DNA of 64,000 bases from Candidatus Thiodiazotropha endolucinida (GTDB lineage: Bacteria; Pseudomonadota; Gammaproteobacteria; Chromatiales; Chromatiaceae): NCBI RefSeq assembly GCF_001715975.1, contig NZ_MARB01000013.1:1-64000 (forward strand), written 5' to 3'. The translations under genes and the position numbers were made by a program. Every line of letters starts with the position of its first letter. Position 1 is the first letter of the stretch. A model generated the notes under the pieces. It had not been told where the DNA came from. It ran no database searches and worked only from the letters and a program-made list of their open reading frames with translations. Positions 9,718-18,729 of this stretch are shown here, piece after piece.

Positions 9718-9921
9718 TCACTCCTGATCTTCAGCATCCGGCATCATCTGTTTGGGTATTGTCTTCTTCCTAGTCGTTTTGATGTCATCGTCCATCAGAA
9801 TACGGTGGGCTTCCCCATCCAGGTCATCAAACTGGCCACTTCGGGCTGCCCAAAACAGTACTCCGACTGCTGCAAGTCCTAAAAGAATCATGCCGGGTAT
9901 CAAACCATAAATGACATCCAT
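9718..9921 (-). CDS. ccoS: cbb3 oxidase maturation protein CcoS
   Basis: A 67-aa protein with one N-terminal membrane segment (IYGLIPGMILLGLAAVGVLFW, about residues 4-24) followed directly by the family signature AARSGQFDDLDGEAHRILMDDD. CcoS is needed for cofactor insertion into cbb3 oxidase in Rhodobacter. It lies about 210 bp downstream of ccoI on the same strand and is the last member of the cco biogenesis group. Confidence 0.92.
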   Translation of the reverse strand: MDVIYGLIPGMILLGLAAVGVLFWAARSGQFDDLDGEAHRILMDDDIKTTRKKTIPKQMMPDAEDQE

Positions 9922-10134
9922 CTAGCAGCTCCAATAGATTGACTAACCACAAACCGAGGTAGAAATACCTCCAGGTCTGCCTGGCGATCAGGCGGATTCC
10001 CGGCTCTCTTATACTGACGAAAACAATCGACATTCAATCCTGTCGTTTCTCTCGCGTACAGTTTACAGGTTGCTGAAACAATATGCCTGTCTGATTCAAG
10101 TTACAACTATTCCAGCATGGGCTCGCAGATATTG

Positions 10135-12672
10135 TTACTGCGCTCTAACCCCCTTGAATAAAGTTCGTATACGTGCCGAATTTCCAATTACCGCCAATGA
10201 ACTGAGTGGCATCGAAATAGCAGCGACCAATGGTGTGACAAATGCCGCCATGGCCAGCGGAACCATAATGATATTGTAGACGATTGAAATACCGATATTT
10301 TGACGGATGGTCAAAAGAGTCCGTCTGGAGAGACCAATGGCGAGCCTCACTTTCTCCAGTTCACTACTCATCAACACTATATCCGCACTGGCAATGGATA
10401 CATCGGTTCCTGATCCCATCGCAATGCCCACATCCGCCCGAACCAAGGCCGGCGCATCATTGACGCCATCACCCACCATTGCCACCCGTTGCCCCTGTTC
10501 CTGCAGTCGCTGCACCACCTGATCTTTCTGCTCCGGCAATACCTCAGCAATCACGTCCATACCACCCAGACGATGCGCAATCGCCTCTGCCGCCTGTTGG
10601 CGATCACCGCTCAGCAGGGTGAGATGCAGACCCTCTGCCTTGAGATCAGAGATCAACTCCCTGGCATCCGGCCGTATCCTATCCTCGACCGCAACCAATC
10701 CGACCTGGCGGCCATCTATGCCGATGTAAAATGAGCCCACGCCTTGTTCTCCCAATTGCCGGGCGAACTGCTCAAGCCGGTCAGATCGTGCTAGCCCTTC
10801 GTTACCCATCATCACCGAATTACCGGCACAGAGTTGCTGATCCGCCACAATCCCAGAGACGCCCAGGCCAGGCCTATATTTAAACTCACTCCCCTTCAAT
10901 CGGGTTGTACCCGATGCAAACGCTTGGTACCAACTTGTAACCGCCTGGGCAGTAGGGTGCTCGGAAAACCGCTCTATGGCGAATGCCTTTTGCATAAGCT
11001 CAACCACCGATTCGGCTGGAGGGGTGGTTTGGTTCACTCCCCATTCAGCCTCTTCTGTATAGATCCCGACCACCGACATGCCACCCTCTGTCAGGGTGCC
11101 TGTCTTGTCAAAGACAACATGATTAATCGATGAAAGGGTTTCAAGCACTTCACCGTTCTTGACCAAGATGCCGTATTTCGCACCCAGTCCGGATGCCACC
11201 GCGATGGACATGGGCGTTGCTAAGCCAAAGGCGCAGGGACAGGTGATAATGAGCACTGAAGTGGCAGCCAATAATGCCACTTCAAAAGAGTTATCGACCC
11301 AAAAAAGAAAGGTCGTCGTCGCCAATAGCAGTGTTACCGCCACGAACCAGGGTACAATCTGATCTGCAAGACACTGGATTGGAGCTTTGGAACCTTGAGC
11401 CTCCTCAACCAGACGTATAATACGCCCAAGCGCCGTATTCTTCAGGGAACCGGTAACCTTAACCTGTAAAACACCATGAGCATTGATGGTGCCCGCAGAA
11501 ACTATGTCGCCTTCCTTCTTATTGACTGCCTGAGACTCTCCCGTGAGCATAGCCTCGTCGACACTGCTATGCCCATTGGTGACAACACCATCTACGGGTA
11601 TCCTTTCACCGGGTTTGACCATGACTGTGTCGTCGGTACCGACAGCCCGGATAGGAACGATTTTCTCCTCACCATCTACCAGGCAGGTTGCCACCCTGGG
11701 CTGGAGGTCCAGCAGACGTTGTGTTGCAGCTACCGCCTGGCGTTTAGAGATCGCCTCCAGATAGCGGCCGACCAGAATAACAAACAGGAAATTGACCACC
11801 GTATCGTAGTAGACCTCGCCTATCAGGCTCCCGGTTACAGTCACATAGACAGAATAGAGATAGGTGATCGAGGCCCCGATGGCGATGGGTAGATCCATGC
11901 CTAGATGGAGATTGCGCAAACCGGACCAGGCACCACGGTAGAAGGGGTAGCCTGAATAAAGCAACACAGGTGTTGCCAAAGCGAATCCGATCCAGTGAAA
12001 GAGGGAGCGGAACTCTCCCTCGTTGGCACCCGAATAGAGTGCTATGGATACCCAGAGCAGATTCATCATACCGAATGCGGCAAAGGCCATGCGGTAGAGT
12101 AAATTACGGTTCTGCTTTTTCAGCGAACCCTCAGCAATTTCCGGGTCGTACGGTACCGCCGCGTAGCCTATCTGGCCTAGACGTTTGATGATCCGGGACA
12201 GACTGATGGCGCTGTTGTGCCATTTCACATGCAGCCGCTTTCCGGACAGATTGACCTGGGCCGAGGTTACTCCGGCTTCGGCATTCAGGGTATGCTCAAT
12301 GAGCCAGACGCAGGCGGCACAGTGAATGCCTTCGATCAGCAGATGTATCTCTCTCTCCTCCCCCAGGTCATCGACAAACTCTTCCTGCACCTCATCCAGA
12401 TCGTAGAGTGCAAGTTCCTTGGGGATTTCGGGTGGTGGAGCTAGACAACCATCTTCCGGGGTGCGCAGGTAGAATCCATCCAATCCCGCTGCATAGATCG
12501 CCTCGCATACCGCTTTGCACCCCAGACAACAGAAATGTTGAGGTTCACCGTCAATCTCGGCGACTATATCCTCTTTAGGCGGAACAGGCAGATTGCAGTG
12601 AAAGCAGGCCTCCGGACTGTCTTCCTCTGAATGATTGGCTTGCACTAAAGGAGAGATACTCAAGGGATCCAA
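10135..12672 (-). CDS. ccoI: Copper-exporting P1B-type ATPase for cbb3 oxidase assembly (CcoI)
   Basis: An 845-aa heavy-metal P-type ATPase. The N-terminus has the CcoI-type cysteine-rich region (CFHCN at 23-27, FCCLGC at 47-52) and a heavy-metal-associated domain with the GIHCAACVW motif near residue 117. The membrane part carries the CPC metal motif (ITCPCAFGLATP), followed by the phosphorylation site DKTGTLT and the hinge motif VGDGVNDAPAL. It loads copper for the binuclear centre of the oxidase. It overlaps ccoH by 13 bp, so the two are translationally linked, and it sits between ccoH and ccoS. Confidence 0.93.
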   Translation of the reverse strand: MDPLSISPLVQANHSEEDSPEACFHCNLPVPPKEDIVAEIDGEPQHFCCLGCKAVCEAIYAAGLDGFYLRTPEDGCLAPPPEIPKELALYDLDEVQEEFVDDLGEEREIHLLIEGIHCAACVWLIEHTLNAEAGVTSAQVNLSGKRLHVKWHNSAISLSRIIKRLGQIGYAAVPYDPEIAEGSLKKQNRNLLYRMAFAAFGMMNLLWVSIALYSGANEGEFRSLFHWIGFALATPVLLYSGYPFYRGAWSGLRNLHLGMDLPIAIGASITYLYSVYVTVTGSLIGEVYYDTVVNFLFVILVGRYLEAISKRQAVAATQRLLDLQPRVATCLVDGEEKIVPIRAVGTDDTVMVKPGERIPVDGVVTNGHSSVDEAMLTGESQAVNKKEGDIVSAGTINAHGVLQVKVTGSLKNTALGRIIRLVEEAQGSKAPIQCLADQIVPWFVAVTLLLATTTFLFWVDNSFEVALLAATSVLIITCPCAFGLATPMSIAVASGLGAKYGILVKNGEVLETLSSINHVVFDKTGTLTEGGMSVVGIYTEEAEWGVNQTTPPAESVVELMQKAFAIERFSEHPTAQAVTSWYQAFASGTTRLKGSEFKYRPGLGVSGIVADQQLCAGNSVMMGNEGLARSDRLEQFARQLGEQGVGSFYIGIDGRQVGLVAVEDRIRPDARELISDLKAEGLHLTLLSGDRQQAAEAIAHRLGGMDVIAEVLPEQKDQVVQRLQEQGQRVAMVGDGVNDAPALVRADVGIAMGSGTDVSIASADIVLMSSELEKVRLAIGLSRRTLLTIRQNIGISIVYNIIMVPLAMAAFVTPLVAAISMPLSSLAVIGNSARIRTLFKGVRAQ

Positions 12673-13163
12673 TCAATTCCAACGCCAATTCGCTTGGGCG
12701 TATTGTATTCATCTTCCCCGTTTTTAATACTGACCAAGGCATCCCAGGCCCCCTTCAGAGGGAAGCTCACCTCAGCTTCATACTCACCAGGCCCAACTTG
12801 ATTCATGGCAACGGAAAAGTCCTGTTTGGCGTCAGACGGACGATAGGCATAAAAGGTCACACCATCCCGGGAGATGGGATTCCCCACTTTGTCCTTCACC
12901 GTAAAACGACAGACAACCGACTGGCCGACATCGATTTTTCGGGGCATATCTATGCTCATGATCCAACCGGGATTTCTTGCCTGCTTTTTGAGCATGTTTT
13001 CTTCATAATCCTCGCCGCGTTCGTAGAAATCATCCACCACCAAACCCGGATTATTGTCGATGGCGAGGTAGATCATGATCATGTTCATGGTGAAGAAGAT
13101 CACCACCATGGCCACCCAGGCGATGACCCACGGACTTTGCCAGGCTGATTTTTTCTCTGTCAT
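12660..13163 (-). CDS. ccoH: FixH/CcoH family cbb3 oxidase assembly protein
   Basis: A 167-aa protein with one N-terminal membrane anchor (about residues 11-33, WVIAWVAMVVIFFTMNMIMI) and a periplasmic domain with the FixH pattern: NNPGLVVDDFYERGEDYE right after the membrane, then an Ig-like beta domain. FixH/CcoH stabilises the cbb3 complex and cooperates with the CcoI ATPase. The gene overlaps ccoI by 13 bp and is separated from ccoG by an intrinsic terminator at 13196-13224. Confidence 0.9.
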   Translation of the reverse strand: MTEKKSAWQSPWVIAWVAMVVIFFTMNMIMIYLAIDNNPGLVVDDFYERGEDYEENMLKKQARNPGWIMSIDMPRKIDVGQSVVCRFTVKDKVGNPISRDGVTFYAYRPSDAKQDFSVAMNQVGPGEYEAEVSFPLKGAWDALVSIKNGEDEYNTPKRIGVGIDWIP

Positions 13164-13195
13164 AGCGGTGGATTATAACTTTTTGGAAGAACAAT

Positions 13196-13224
13196 TAAAA
13201 AGGGCGGGCTTTTGCGCCCGCCCT
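13196..13224 (-). terminator. Intrinsic terminator after ccoG
   Basis: On the minus strand a 9-bp GC-rich stem (AGGGCGGGC / GCCCGCCCT, 13201-13209 and 13216-13224) with a 6-nt loop is followed by TTTTTAATT. It lies 20 nt after the ccoG stop, so ccoG is largely a separate transcript from ccoHI. Confidence 0.85.
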
Positions 13225-13244
13225 CAAATTCAGACTCACTGATT

Positions 13245-14681
13245 CTAACGCTTAGGGCCGATAAAGACACTATCCCGACTGCCTTTCAACAGCTGGCCGT
13301 CATACTCTCCTTGTACTGTGAACTTGACCGGGGAGGTTTCAGCGGTCAACAACTCTTTCGGTACTCGAAGAAACACCGTCCGTGCCGTTACCTTTCCACG
13401 CCTTGCGGTAGTCACCTGATCCTCATCCACCATAATCAAACCCTCAAGTCCCTGTGCCGAAACTTTGACCGAAAGATCCTCAGTCAACTTATTGAGAATC
13501 TTCAAGGTGTATTTGTTCTGGATGCTGCCATCACTCTGCAGCACGAAAAGCGGCTGACGATCATGGATGACCTTCAACTCCAGCGGTGCCAGAGAGGTCA
13601 ATCCATAGGCTATACCTATCACGGCAGCCGACATGATCGCCGCATAGATCCATACCCTTGGCCGTTTGTAGAGCGGTTGTGGTTTCTTGTTCGCCTCCAG
13701 GGCCTCATAGGATTCATATCGAATCAAACCTTTCGGCCGACCGATCTTCACCATGACCTCATCACAGGCATCGATACAGAGGGCGCACATGATACAGCCC
13801 TCCTGTTGGCCATGACGAATGTCCACACCTGTGGGACAGACAGCAATACACTGTTTGCAGTCGACGCAATCCCCTGTGGTTCTCTCCTCTTCGGGTTGCC
13901 CTTTCTTGATTCTGCCCCGAGGTTCGCCACGATGAAAATCATAGGTAGGTACTACCGTCGTCTTATCGATCATAACACCCTGTATACGGGCATAGGGACA
14001 GAGCCAGAAACAGGCCTGCTCACGCATATAACCCGCGAGGACATAGGTGCCTGCGGTAAACAATGCGATGGTGCCATATGCGACCGCGCTGGCCTGTAAA
14101 GTAAACAGATCACGCCATAGATCGAAGACGTCATAGAACCAGGCGACAAAGCTGATGCCGGTCACTATCGAGATAACGAGCCAGAGGATATGCTTGGTTA
14201 CCTTGATTCTTACCTTAGAGAAACTGATGGGCGCCTTTTCAAGTTTTCGCCGTTTTTGGGGCGAACCCTCGAGCTTATCCTCCAACCAGGTAAACACATC
14301 GGTCCAAACCGTCTGAAAACAGAAAAAGCCGCAATAGACACGACCGGCTAATGCCGTGGCTACTGCCAACAAAAGGGCAAAGAAGAGCAGTGTCAGGGAG
14401 AGCATCCAGAAATCTTGCGGCAGTATGGTTATGCCTAAGATATGGAACTGGCGATTGGGGATATCGAAAAGAACCGCCTGCCGATCACCCCACTGAAAAT
14501 AGGGACCGATGAAAAAGATGATCCAAACCGCAGCGCTCAGCCATTTAATGTTACGCCAGTACCCCCCCATGCGCTTGGCATGAATGGTCTCCTCGCCGGT
14601 ATTGAGATGCCAATGCACCGACTCCGCATAAAGGTCATCCACCACAGACTGTTGGGCTGTCGTGTTTTCATTTCCGCTCAA
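13245..14681 (-). CDS. ccoG: cbb3 oxidase accessory protein CcoG (ferredoxin-type copper reductase)
   Basis: A membrane protein with [4Fe-4S] clusters, reported to reduce Cu(II) for delivery to cbb3 oxidase. It has several membrane segments, the RVYCGFFCFQTVWTDVF block, the CWLCPYARIQG motif and two ferredoxin motifs (CVDCKQCIAVCPTG and CIMCALCIDACD), then a C-terminal Ig-like IG_FixG domain. The frame is open upstream to 14753, but a TTG at 14681 is preceded by AGGAG at 8-nt spacing and gives 478 aa, the usual family length; I choose it. It follows the ccoNOQP terminator by about 160 bp and so has its own promoter region. Confidence 0.92.
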   Translation of the reverse strand: MSGNENTTAQQSVVDDLYAESVHWHLNTGEETIHAKRMGGYWRNIKWLSAAVWIIFFIGPYFQWGDRQAVLFDIPNRQFHILGITILPQDFWMLSLTLLFFALLLAVATALAGRVYCGFFCFQTVWTDVFTWLEDKLEGSPQKRRKLEKAPISFSKVRIKVTKHILWLVISIVTGISFVAWFYDVFDLWRDLFTLQASAVAYGTIALFTAGTYVLAGYMREQACFWLCPYARIQGVMIDKTTVVPTYDFHRGEPRGRIKKGQPEEERTTGDCVDCKQCIAVCPTGVDIRHGQQEGCIMCALCIDACDEVMVKIGRPKGLIRYESYEALEANKKPQPLYKRPRVWIYAAIMSAAVIGIAYGLTSLAPLELKVIHDRQPLFVLQSDGSIQNKYTLKILNKLTEDLSVKVSAQGLEGLIMVDEDQVTTARRGKVTARTVFLRVPKELLTAETSPVKFTVQGEYDGQLLKGSRDSVFIGPKR

Positions 14682-14840
14682 GGGATCAACTCCTGTGAAA
14701 TCAGTGATGTCGTTCAGGGCAAAATGATAAATGCTAGCATAATTACACGCCAATGCGATTTATCAATACATTAGCATCAATTAAACAACCGTCCCTAATC
14801 ATATTTCCGACTGCTGATTTTCCGGAATTTATCCTTAATC

Positions 14841-14876
14841 CATATAAAAAGGGGGGTTTCCCCCCCTTTTTATATG
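14841..14876 (-). terminator. Perfect 16-bp hairpin terminator ending the ccoNOQP unit
   Basis: CATATAAAAAGGGGGG (14841-14856), a 4-nt loop and the exact complement (14861-14876) form an A-tract / GC stem / T-tract hairpin that works in either direction. It follows the stop of the small membrane gene at 14893 by 17 nt. Confidence 0.9.
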
Positions 14877-14892
14877 TCAACGATCTGTTTGC

Positions 14893-15018
14893 TCAGCTAT
14901 TGTGCTTTTCGGCATCACTCTTCATGAGGCTTCTTATCTTGAATGCAAGATAGACGAAAATAACTATGGCTAGAACCACAGTTGCAATCGAACCCCAGAA
15001 TACTGCATCTCCGTTCAT
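14893..15018 (-). CDS. Small single-span membrane protein downstream of ccoP, 41 aa
   Basis: A short frame: MNGDAVFWGSIATVVLAIVI, continuing with one membrane helix (about residues 7-27) and a basic then acidic cytosolic tail (FKIRSLMKSDAEKHNS). Codon structure is good and a strong terminator follows directly. It lies 100 bp after the ccoP stop in the same direction, so it is the last gene of the ccoNOQP transcript. It resembles the very short DUF3149-type proteins in layout, but I cannot confirm membership. It could be an extra small subunit or assembly factor of the oxidase. Confidence 0.65.
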   Translation of the reverse strand: MNGDAVFWGSIATVVLAIVIFVYLAFKIRSLMKSDAEKHNS

Positions 15019-15118
15019 AGCAATCCCCTAACTCTTCTAAGACCCTGTGTGGCTTCCTGTCGCACAGGGTCATGGTGGAAAAAATGCCAGTTCAGTGGAT
15101 AGTTATCCAGTCTTAGGT

Positions 15119-15970
15119 CTACTGGCCGCCACCGAACTTGTGTACATAAACAGCCAGCTTCTTGATGTCATCCGCTGACAGTCTTTCACCGAATTTCGGC
15201 ATAACGGCTTCACGCGATTTCGGCTCGGTCGCATCGTTCACGCCATACTTGATGGTGTGCTTTATACTATCCAATAGGCTTTCACCCTCAGCAGGCGCAA
15301 AACGATATATACCATCGGTCAGGTTTGCCGAACCCAGGACAGCCATACCTTTACCGTCCATGCCATGACAAGCAATACAGCCCTTTTGGGTAAAGTTGGG
15401 ATCTGACATCGGATCACCTGCCTCGATCGCCTTTGACAAGCTATCGATTTCAGTATCGGACAAGATCTTGCCATGTGCCGTCATGATACCTTTTCGACCC
15501 ATCGTGATGGTCTGTTGAATGTTCTCGATGGTACCGCCATAGAGCCAATCATCGTCAGCGAGAACAGGATAGCCTGGACCGCCCTGACCGCCTCCACCAT
15601 GACAGGGAGCACAGTTGTCACCATACAGCACCTTGGCTGAGGCGACTGCATATTGGGAAAGACCAGGTGCCACCAAAATCTCCGCTGCTGACATGCCTTT
15701 AATCTGCGTCTCGAACTCGGCACGGATCGCTTCCACCTCATCGACACCCTTAATGTACTCATCCATCTGAGTCCAGCCTATGAGACCTTTGTTTGACTCA
15801 TGGCCTACTGGCCACATGGGGTAGAGAACACCGTAAACGACCCACCAGATCACCGAGGCCCAGAAGGCCAGCATCCACCAACGCGGTGGGGGATTGGTCA
15901 ACTCCCGGAGGTTGTCGTCCCACACGTGTCCGGTATTGTTTTCACCCGGAAAAGAATTGTTATCCGCCAT
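15119..15970 (-). CDS. ccoP: cbb3-type cytochrome c oxidase diheme subunit III
   Basis: A 283-aa membrane-anchored dihaem cytochrome c. The N-terminus has the family segment GHVWDDNLRELTNPPPRWW, then one main membrane helix (LAFWASVIWWVVYGVLYPM region), and two haem motifs, CAPCH (about residue 130) and CIACH (about residue 217), each followed by a typical cytochrome fold with a distal Met. It passes electrons to CcoO and CcoN. The ATG at 15970 is chosen (GGAGAG 4 nt upstream) over an in-frame ATG 30 nt earlier; it overlaps the end of ccoQ by 11 bp. Confidence 0.96.
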   Translation of the reverse strand: MADNNSFPGENNTGHVWDDNLRELTNPPPRWWMLAFWASVIWWVVYGVLYPMWPVGHESNKGLIGWTQMDEYIKGVDEVEAIRAEFETQIKGMSAAEILVAPGLSQYAVASAKVLYGDNCAPCHGGGGQGGPGYPVLADDDWLYGGTIENIQQTITMGRKGIMTAHGKILSDTEIDSLSKAIEAGDPMSDPNFTQKGCIACHGMDGKGMAVLGSANLTDGIYRFAPAEGESLLDSIKHTIKYGVNDATEPKSREAVMPKFGERLSADDIKKLAVYVHKFGGGQ

Positions 15971-16130
15971 TTTTCTCTCCGCTATCAATTGCATCATCAT
16001 CCATCGGGATAAAGCGGTTCTTCTCCAGCTTGTCCCGATTTTTCGGACGTAAGGCGTAGAAATATACGCCTACCATGAGTATGAAGGTGACCACCGTCAT
16101 GATCAGGCCTACCCAATCACTGGTAGTCAT
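15960..16130 (-). CDS. ccoQ: cbb3-type oxidase subunit CcoQ/FixQ
   Basis: A 56-aa protein with one membrane span (GLIMTVVTFILMVGVYFYAL) followed by the basic/acidic tail RPKNRDKLEKNRFIPMDDD, the typical CcoQ layout. The ATG at 16130 has GGGAGG just upstream. It lies between ccoO (34 bp upstream) and ccoP (11 bp overlap). CcoQ stabilises the oxidase complex. Confidence 0.93.
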   Translation of the reverse strand: MTTSDWVGLIMTVVTFILMVGVYFYALRPKNRDKLEKNRFIPMDDDAIDSGEKNGG

Positions 16131-16164
16131 AGCCTCCCAATCAGTTTGAAAATGCTCGATGAAA

Positions 16165-16878
16165 CTACTCACGATAGACCTTGTTCTCGTCAAGCTTTGC
16201 CATGGTCCCCAAGACCTGCAGGTATGCCACCATGGCATCCTCTTCAGTCTTGCCCACCAGTTCGCCGTTGGCGCTGGCGATATCTTCATCGGTATATGGG
16301 ACACCCAGCAATCTCATAACCGAGAACCGCGCCGCCATATCCTTACCCTCGACCAAATTATCTTTCAGCCATGGATAGTTGGGCATAACGGACTCCGGTA
16401 CAACTGATCGCGGTGCGCGTAGATGCTTGCGTTGCCAGTCATCGGAGTATTTACCGCCGAGTCTGGCGAAGTCAGGACCGGTACGCTTGGATCCCCATTG
16501 AAAGGGATGGTCGTACATGGATTCTGATGCCAGAGAGTAGTGGCCGTAACGCTCTTTCTCATCACGGAAAGGACGAACCATCTGTGAGTGGCAGGTATAG
16601 CAACCTTCTCTCTGATAGATGTCGCGCCCCGCCAGCTCAAGGGCGGTATAGGGACGCACACCGTCGCCAGGTTTATGGTCATGGAGCGTCTGACCGGGCT
16701 GACGTTGCCAGACCAGTTCAGGTGCAGCATTGTGCTCCATGGTGGACTTCATAGTAAATAACGGTACGATCTCGACGATACCGCCCACGGTAAGAGACAA
16801 AGCCAGGATAAGCAGAAGCAACCAAACGTTCTTCTCCATCTTCTCCTGGAAGCCTGTTGATTGGTTTTCATTCGCCAT
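16165..16878 (-). CDS. ccoO: cbb3-type cytochrome c oxidase monoheme subunit II
   Basis: A 237-aa membrane-anchored cytochrome c with an N-terminal span ([21 protein letters not shown]), the EIVPLF signature and one haem motif CYTCH (about residue 93) in the block [15 protein letters not shown]. Family blocks [21 protein letters not shown] and MPNYPWL are present. It is directly downstream of ccoN (20 bp) and upstream of ccoQ. It transfers electrons from CcoP to the catalytic subunit. Confidence 0.97.
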   Translation of the reverse strand: MANENQSTGFQEKMEKNVWLLLLILALSLTVGGIVEIVPLFTMKSTMEHNAAPELVWQRQPGQTLHDHKPGDGVRPYTALELAGRDIYQREGCYTCHSQMVRPFRDEKERYGHYSLASESMYDHPFQWGSKRTGPDFARLGGKYSDDWQRKHLRAPRSVVPESVMPNYPWLKDNLVEGKDMAARFSVMRLLGVPYTDEDIASANGELVGKTEEDAMVAYLQVLGTMAKLDENKVYRE

Positions 16879-16898
16879 TTTGCGAAACCCCCTTAAAA

Positions 16899-18332
16899 TT
16901 AAGCAGTTGCCGCAGCGGTACGTGCTTGCTGCAGGCTACCTTCACTGGATGCTTTAGCAACGGTCATCAGGACGTTGATCAGCATCATCAATGCACCAAG
17001 CAGGAAGATCGCACCACCCACCGTACGCATGGCGTAGTATGGATGCATGGCTTCAACAGACTCAGCAAAGGTGTAGGCCAGAGTGCCGTACTCATCATAG
17101 GCACGCCACATCAAGCCCTGCATGATACCGGATACCCACATCGCGACGATGTAGATGACCGCACCGATGGTGGCAGTCCAGAAATGAGCGTTGATCAGTT
17201 TCATGGACCACATTTCGGTGTGGAAGGTACGCATCATCAGATGATAGATGGCGCCGATAGCGACCATGGCCACCCAACCCAGGGCACCTGAATGCACATG
17301 ACCGACTGTCCAGTCAGTGTAGTGGGAGAGCGCGTTCACTGTCTTCAGAGACATGACCGGTCCTTCGAATGTGGACATGGCGTAGAAGGCCAGGGACATG
17401 ATCATGAATCGCAGGATGTAGTCCGTACGCAGTTTATCCCAGGCTCCGGAAAGGGTCATCATGCCGTTTACAGCACCACCCCAGGACGGAATGATCATTG
17501 CCAGGGAAACCGCGGCACCCAGGGATCCTGCCCAATCAGGAAGCGCGGTGTATTGCAGATGGTGTGAACCCAGCCATACATAACCGAACATCAGCGCCCA
17601 AAAGTGGATCACGGAGAGACGGTAGGAATAGACAGGACGACCGGCCTGTTTGGGTACGAAGTAGTACATGATGCCCAAGAAGCCGGCGGTCAGGTAGAAG
17701 CCCACCGCATTATGTCCGTACCACCACTGGATCATCGCATCCTGAACACCGGAAAAGGCTGAATAGGATTTGAACAGGTCAACCGGGACAGCCAGGCTGT
17801 TGACCACGTGGAGGTAGGTGATCATCACCATCATACCCAGGAAGAACCAGTTGGAGACATAGATGTGCGATGTCTTACGGGTTGCCATGGTCATAATGAA
17901 GTTGAATGAATAGACCAGCCAGACCACGGCGATTGCCAGGTCGATCGGCCACTCCAGCTCGGCGTACTCCTTTGCGGTGGTGATGCCGAGAGGTAGGGTG
18001 ATCACTGCAGAGACAATGATCAGATTCCAGCCCCAAAAAGCGAACCAAGCCAGTTTGTCACTCCATAGCCGGACGCCACAGGTGCGTTGAACGCTGTAGA
18101 ACGAGGTTGCCATCAGTGCACATCCGCCGAAGGCGAAGATGACGGCATTGGTGTGAAGCGGACGTAGACGCCCGAAAGTGATGTACGGTAAATCGAAGTT
18201 TAGAAATGGCCATGCCAGTTCGGCGGCGATGTAAACACCCACCAATGCGCCTACGACAAGGTAGACTACGGCCATGACGGTAAACCAGCGTACAACTGCG
18301 AAGTTGTATTTCTGCTCGGCTGCGGCGTCCAT
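16899..18332 (-). CDS. ccoN: cbb3-type cytochrome c oxidase catalytic subunit I
   Basis: A 477-aa multi-span haem-copper oxidase subunit. Signature blocks include [18 protein letters not shown] (low-spin haem ligand His), [19 protein letters not shown] (copper ligands and the C-type redox tyrosine region) and [18 protein letters not shown] (haem ligand histidines). It reduces O2 with high affinity and pumps protons. It is the first gene of ccoNOQP; the upstream interval to fnr holds two FNR-like sites, so oxygen-dependent control is likely. Confidence 0.97.
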   Translation of the reverse strand: MDAAAEQKYNFAVVRWFTVMAVVYLVVGALVGVYIAAELAWPFLNFDLPYITFGRLRPLHTNAVIFAFGGCALMATSFYSVQRTCGVRLWSDKLAWFAFWGWNLIIVSAVITLPLGITTAKEYAELEWPIDLAIAVVWLVYSFNFIMTMATRKTSHIYVSNWFFLGMMVMITYLHVVNSLAVPVDLFKSYSAFSGVQDAMIQWWYGHNAVGFYLTAGFLGIMYYFVPKQAGRPVYSYRLSVIHFWALMFGYVWLGSHHLQYTALPDWAGSLGAAVSLAMIIPSWGGAVNGMMTLSGAWDKLRTDYILRFMIMSLAFYAMSTFEGPVMSLKTVNALSHYTDWTVGHVHSGALGWVAMVAIGAIYHLMMRTFHTEMWSMKLINAHFWTATIGAVIYIVAMWVSGIMQGLMWRAYDEYGTLAYTFAESVEAMHPYYAMRTVGGAIFLLGALMMLINVLMTVAKASSEGSLQQARTAAATA

Positions 18333-18429
18333 GAACCCCCCTCATAAAACTAAATTGAACAAGACTTTAAAATTTGACTTTTCAGAAAAGCCCTACCACT
18401 CCAACTATGTCATATGCCACAATTGCAGC

Positions 18430-18443
18430 GTGACATATATCAC
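18430..18443. promoter_or_regulatory. Candidate FNR/CRP-family operator (GTGACATATATCAC)
   Basis: A perfect dyad GTGA-N6-TCAC about 100 nt upstream of the ccoN start. It fits the TGA-N6-TCA core shared by FNR, DNR and CRP-type regulators. Its distance from ccoN is compatible with an activator site. Confidence 0.45.
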
Positions 18444-18547
18444 TCTTAAATGACTCAGATGTCAATACGAACATTAGAAAAATCTAATGACCCACTAACG
18501 AGATAAGGGATTGATGCAAAAAGAAATTTATAGGCTCATCATATAAA

Positions 18548-18561
18548 TTGACATAGATCAA
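18548..18561. promoter_or_regulatory. FNR box (TTGACATAGATCAA)
   Basis: Matches TTGAT-N4-ATCAA at nine of ten consensus bases. It is 216 nt upstream of ccoN and about 170 nt downstream of the fnr stop. The encoded FNR has the four cluster cysteines and the ETVSR recognition helix that binds this type of site. The distance to ccoN is rather long, so a second promoter or an upstream role is possible. Confidence 0.6.
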
Positions 18562-18729
18562 CGAAAGTTGAAAAAAACACCATTTTTTGATTAACCGAGT
18601 GCGGATGATAGAAGAAACGAGTTGTTTGGCTCTGTCAGCGGAGCAGCCCTGAATGGCAGGATTAAATACAGACAGCCACACTGTCTCTAAAAACCAGCTG
18701 AGAATCCGTGCTTTCGAGGATGGGATACT

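Larger units (their letters stand above)
18333..18729. other. ccoN upstream regulatory region
   Basis: 397 bp between ccoN and the 3' end of fnr, AT-rich, with no coding frame. It holds two dyads of FNR/CRP type (18430-18443 and 18548-18561) and is the promoter region of the ccoNOQP unit. Confidence 0.6.
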
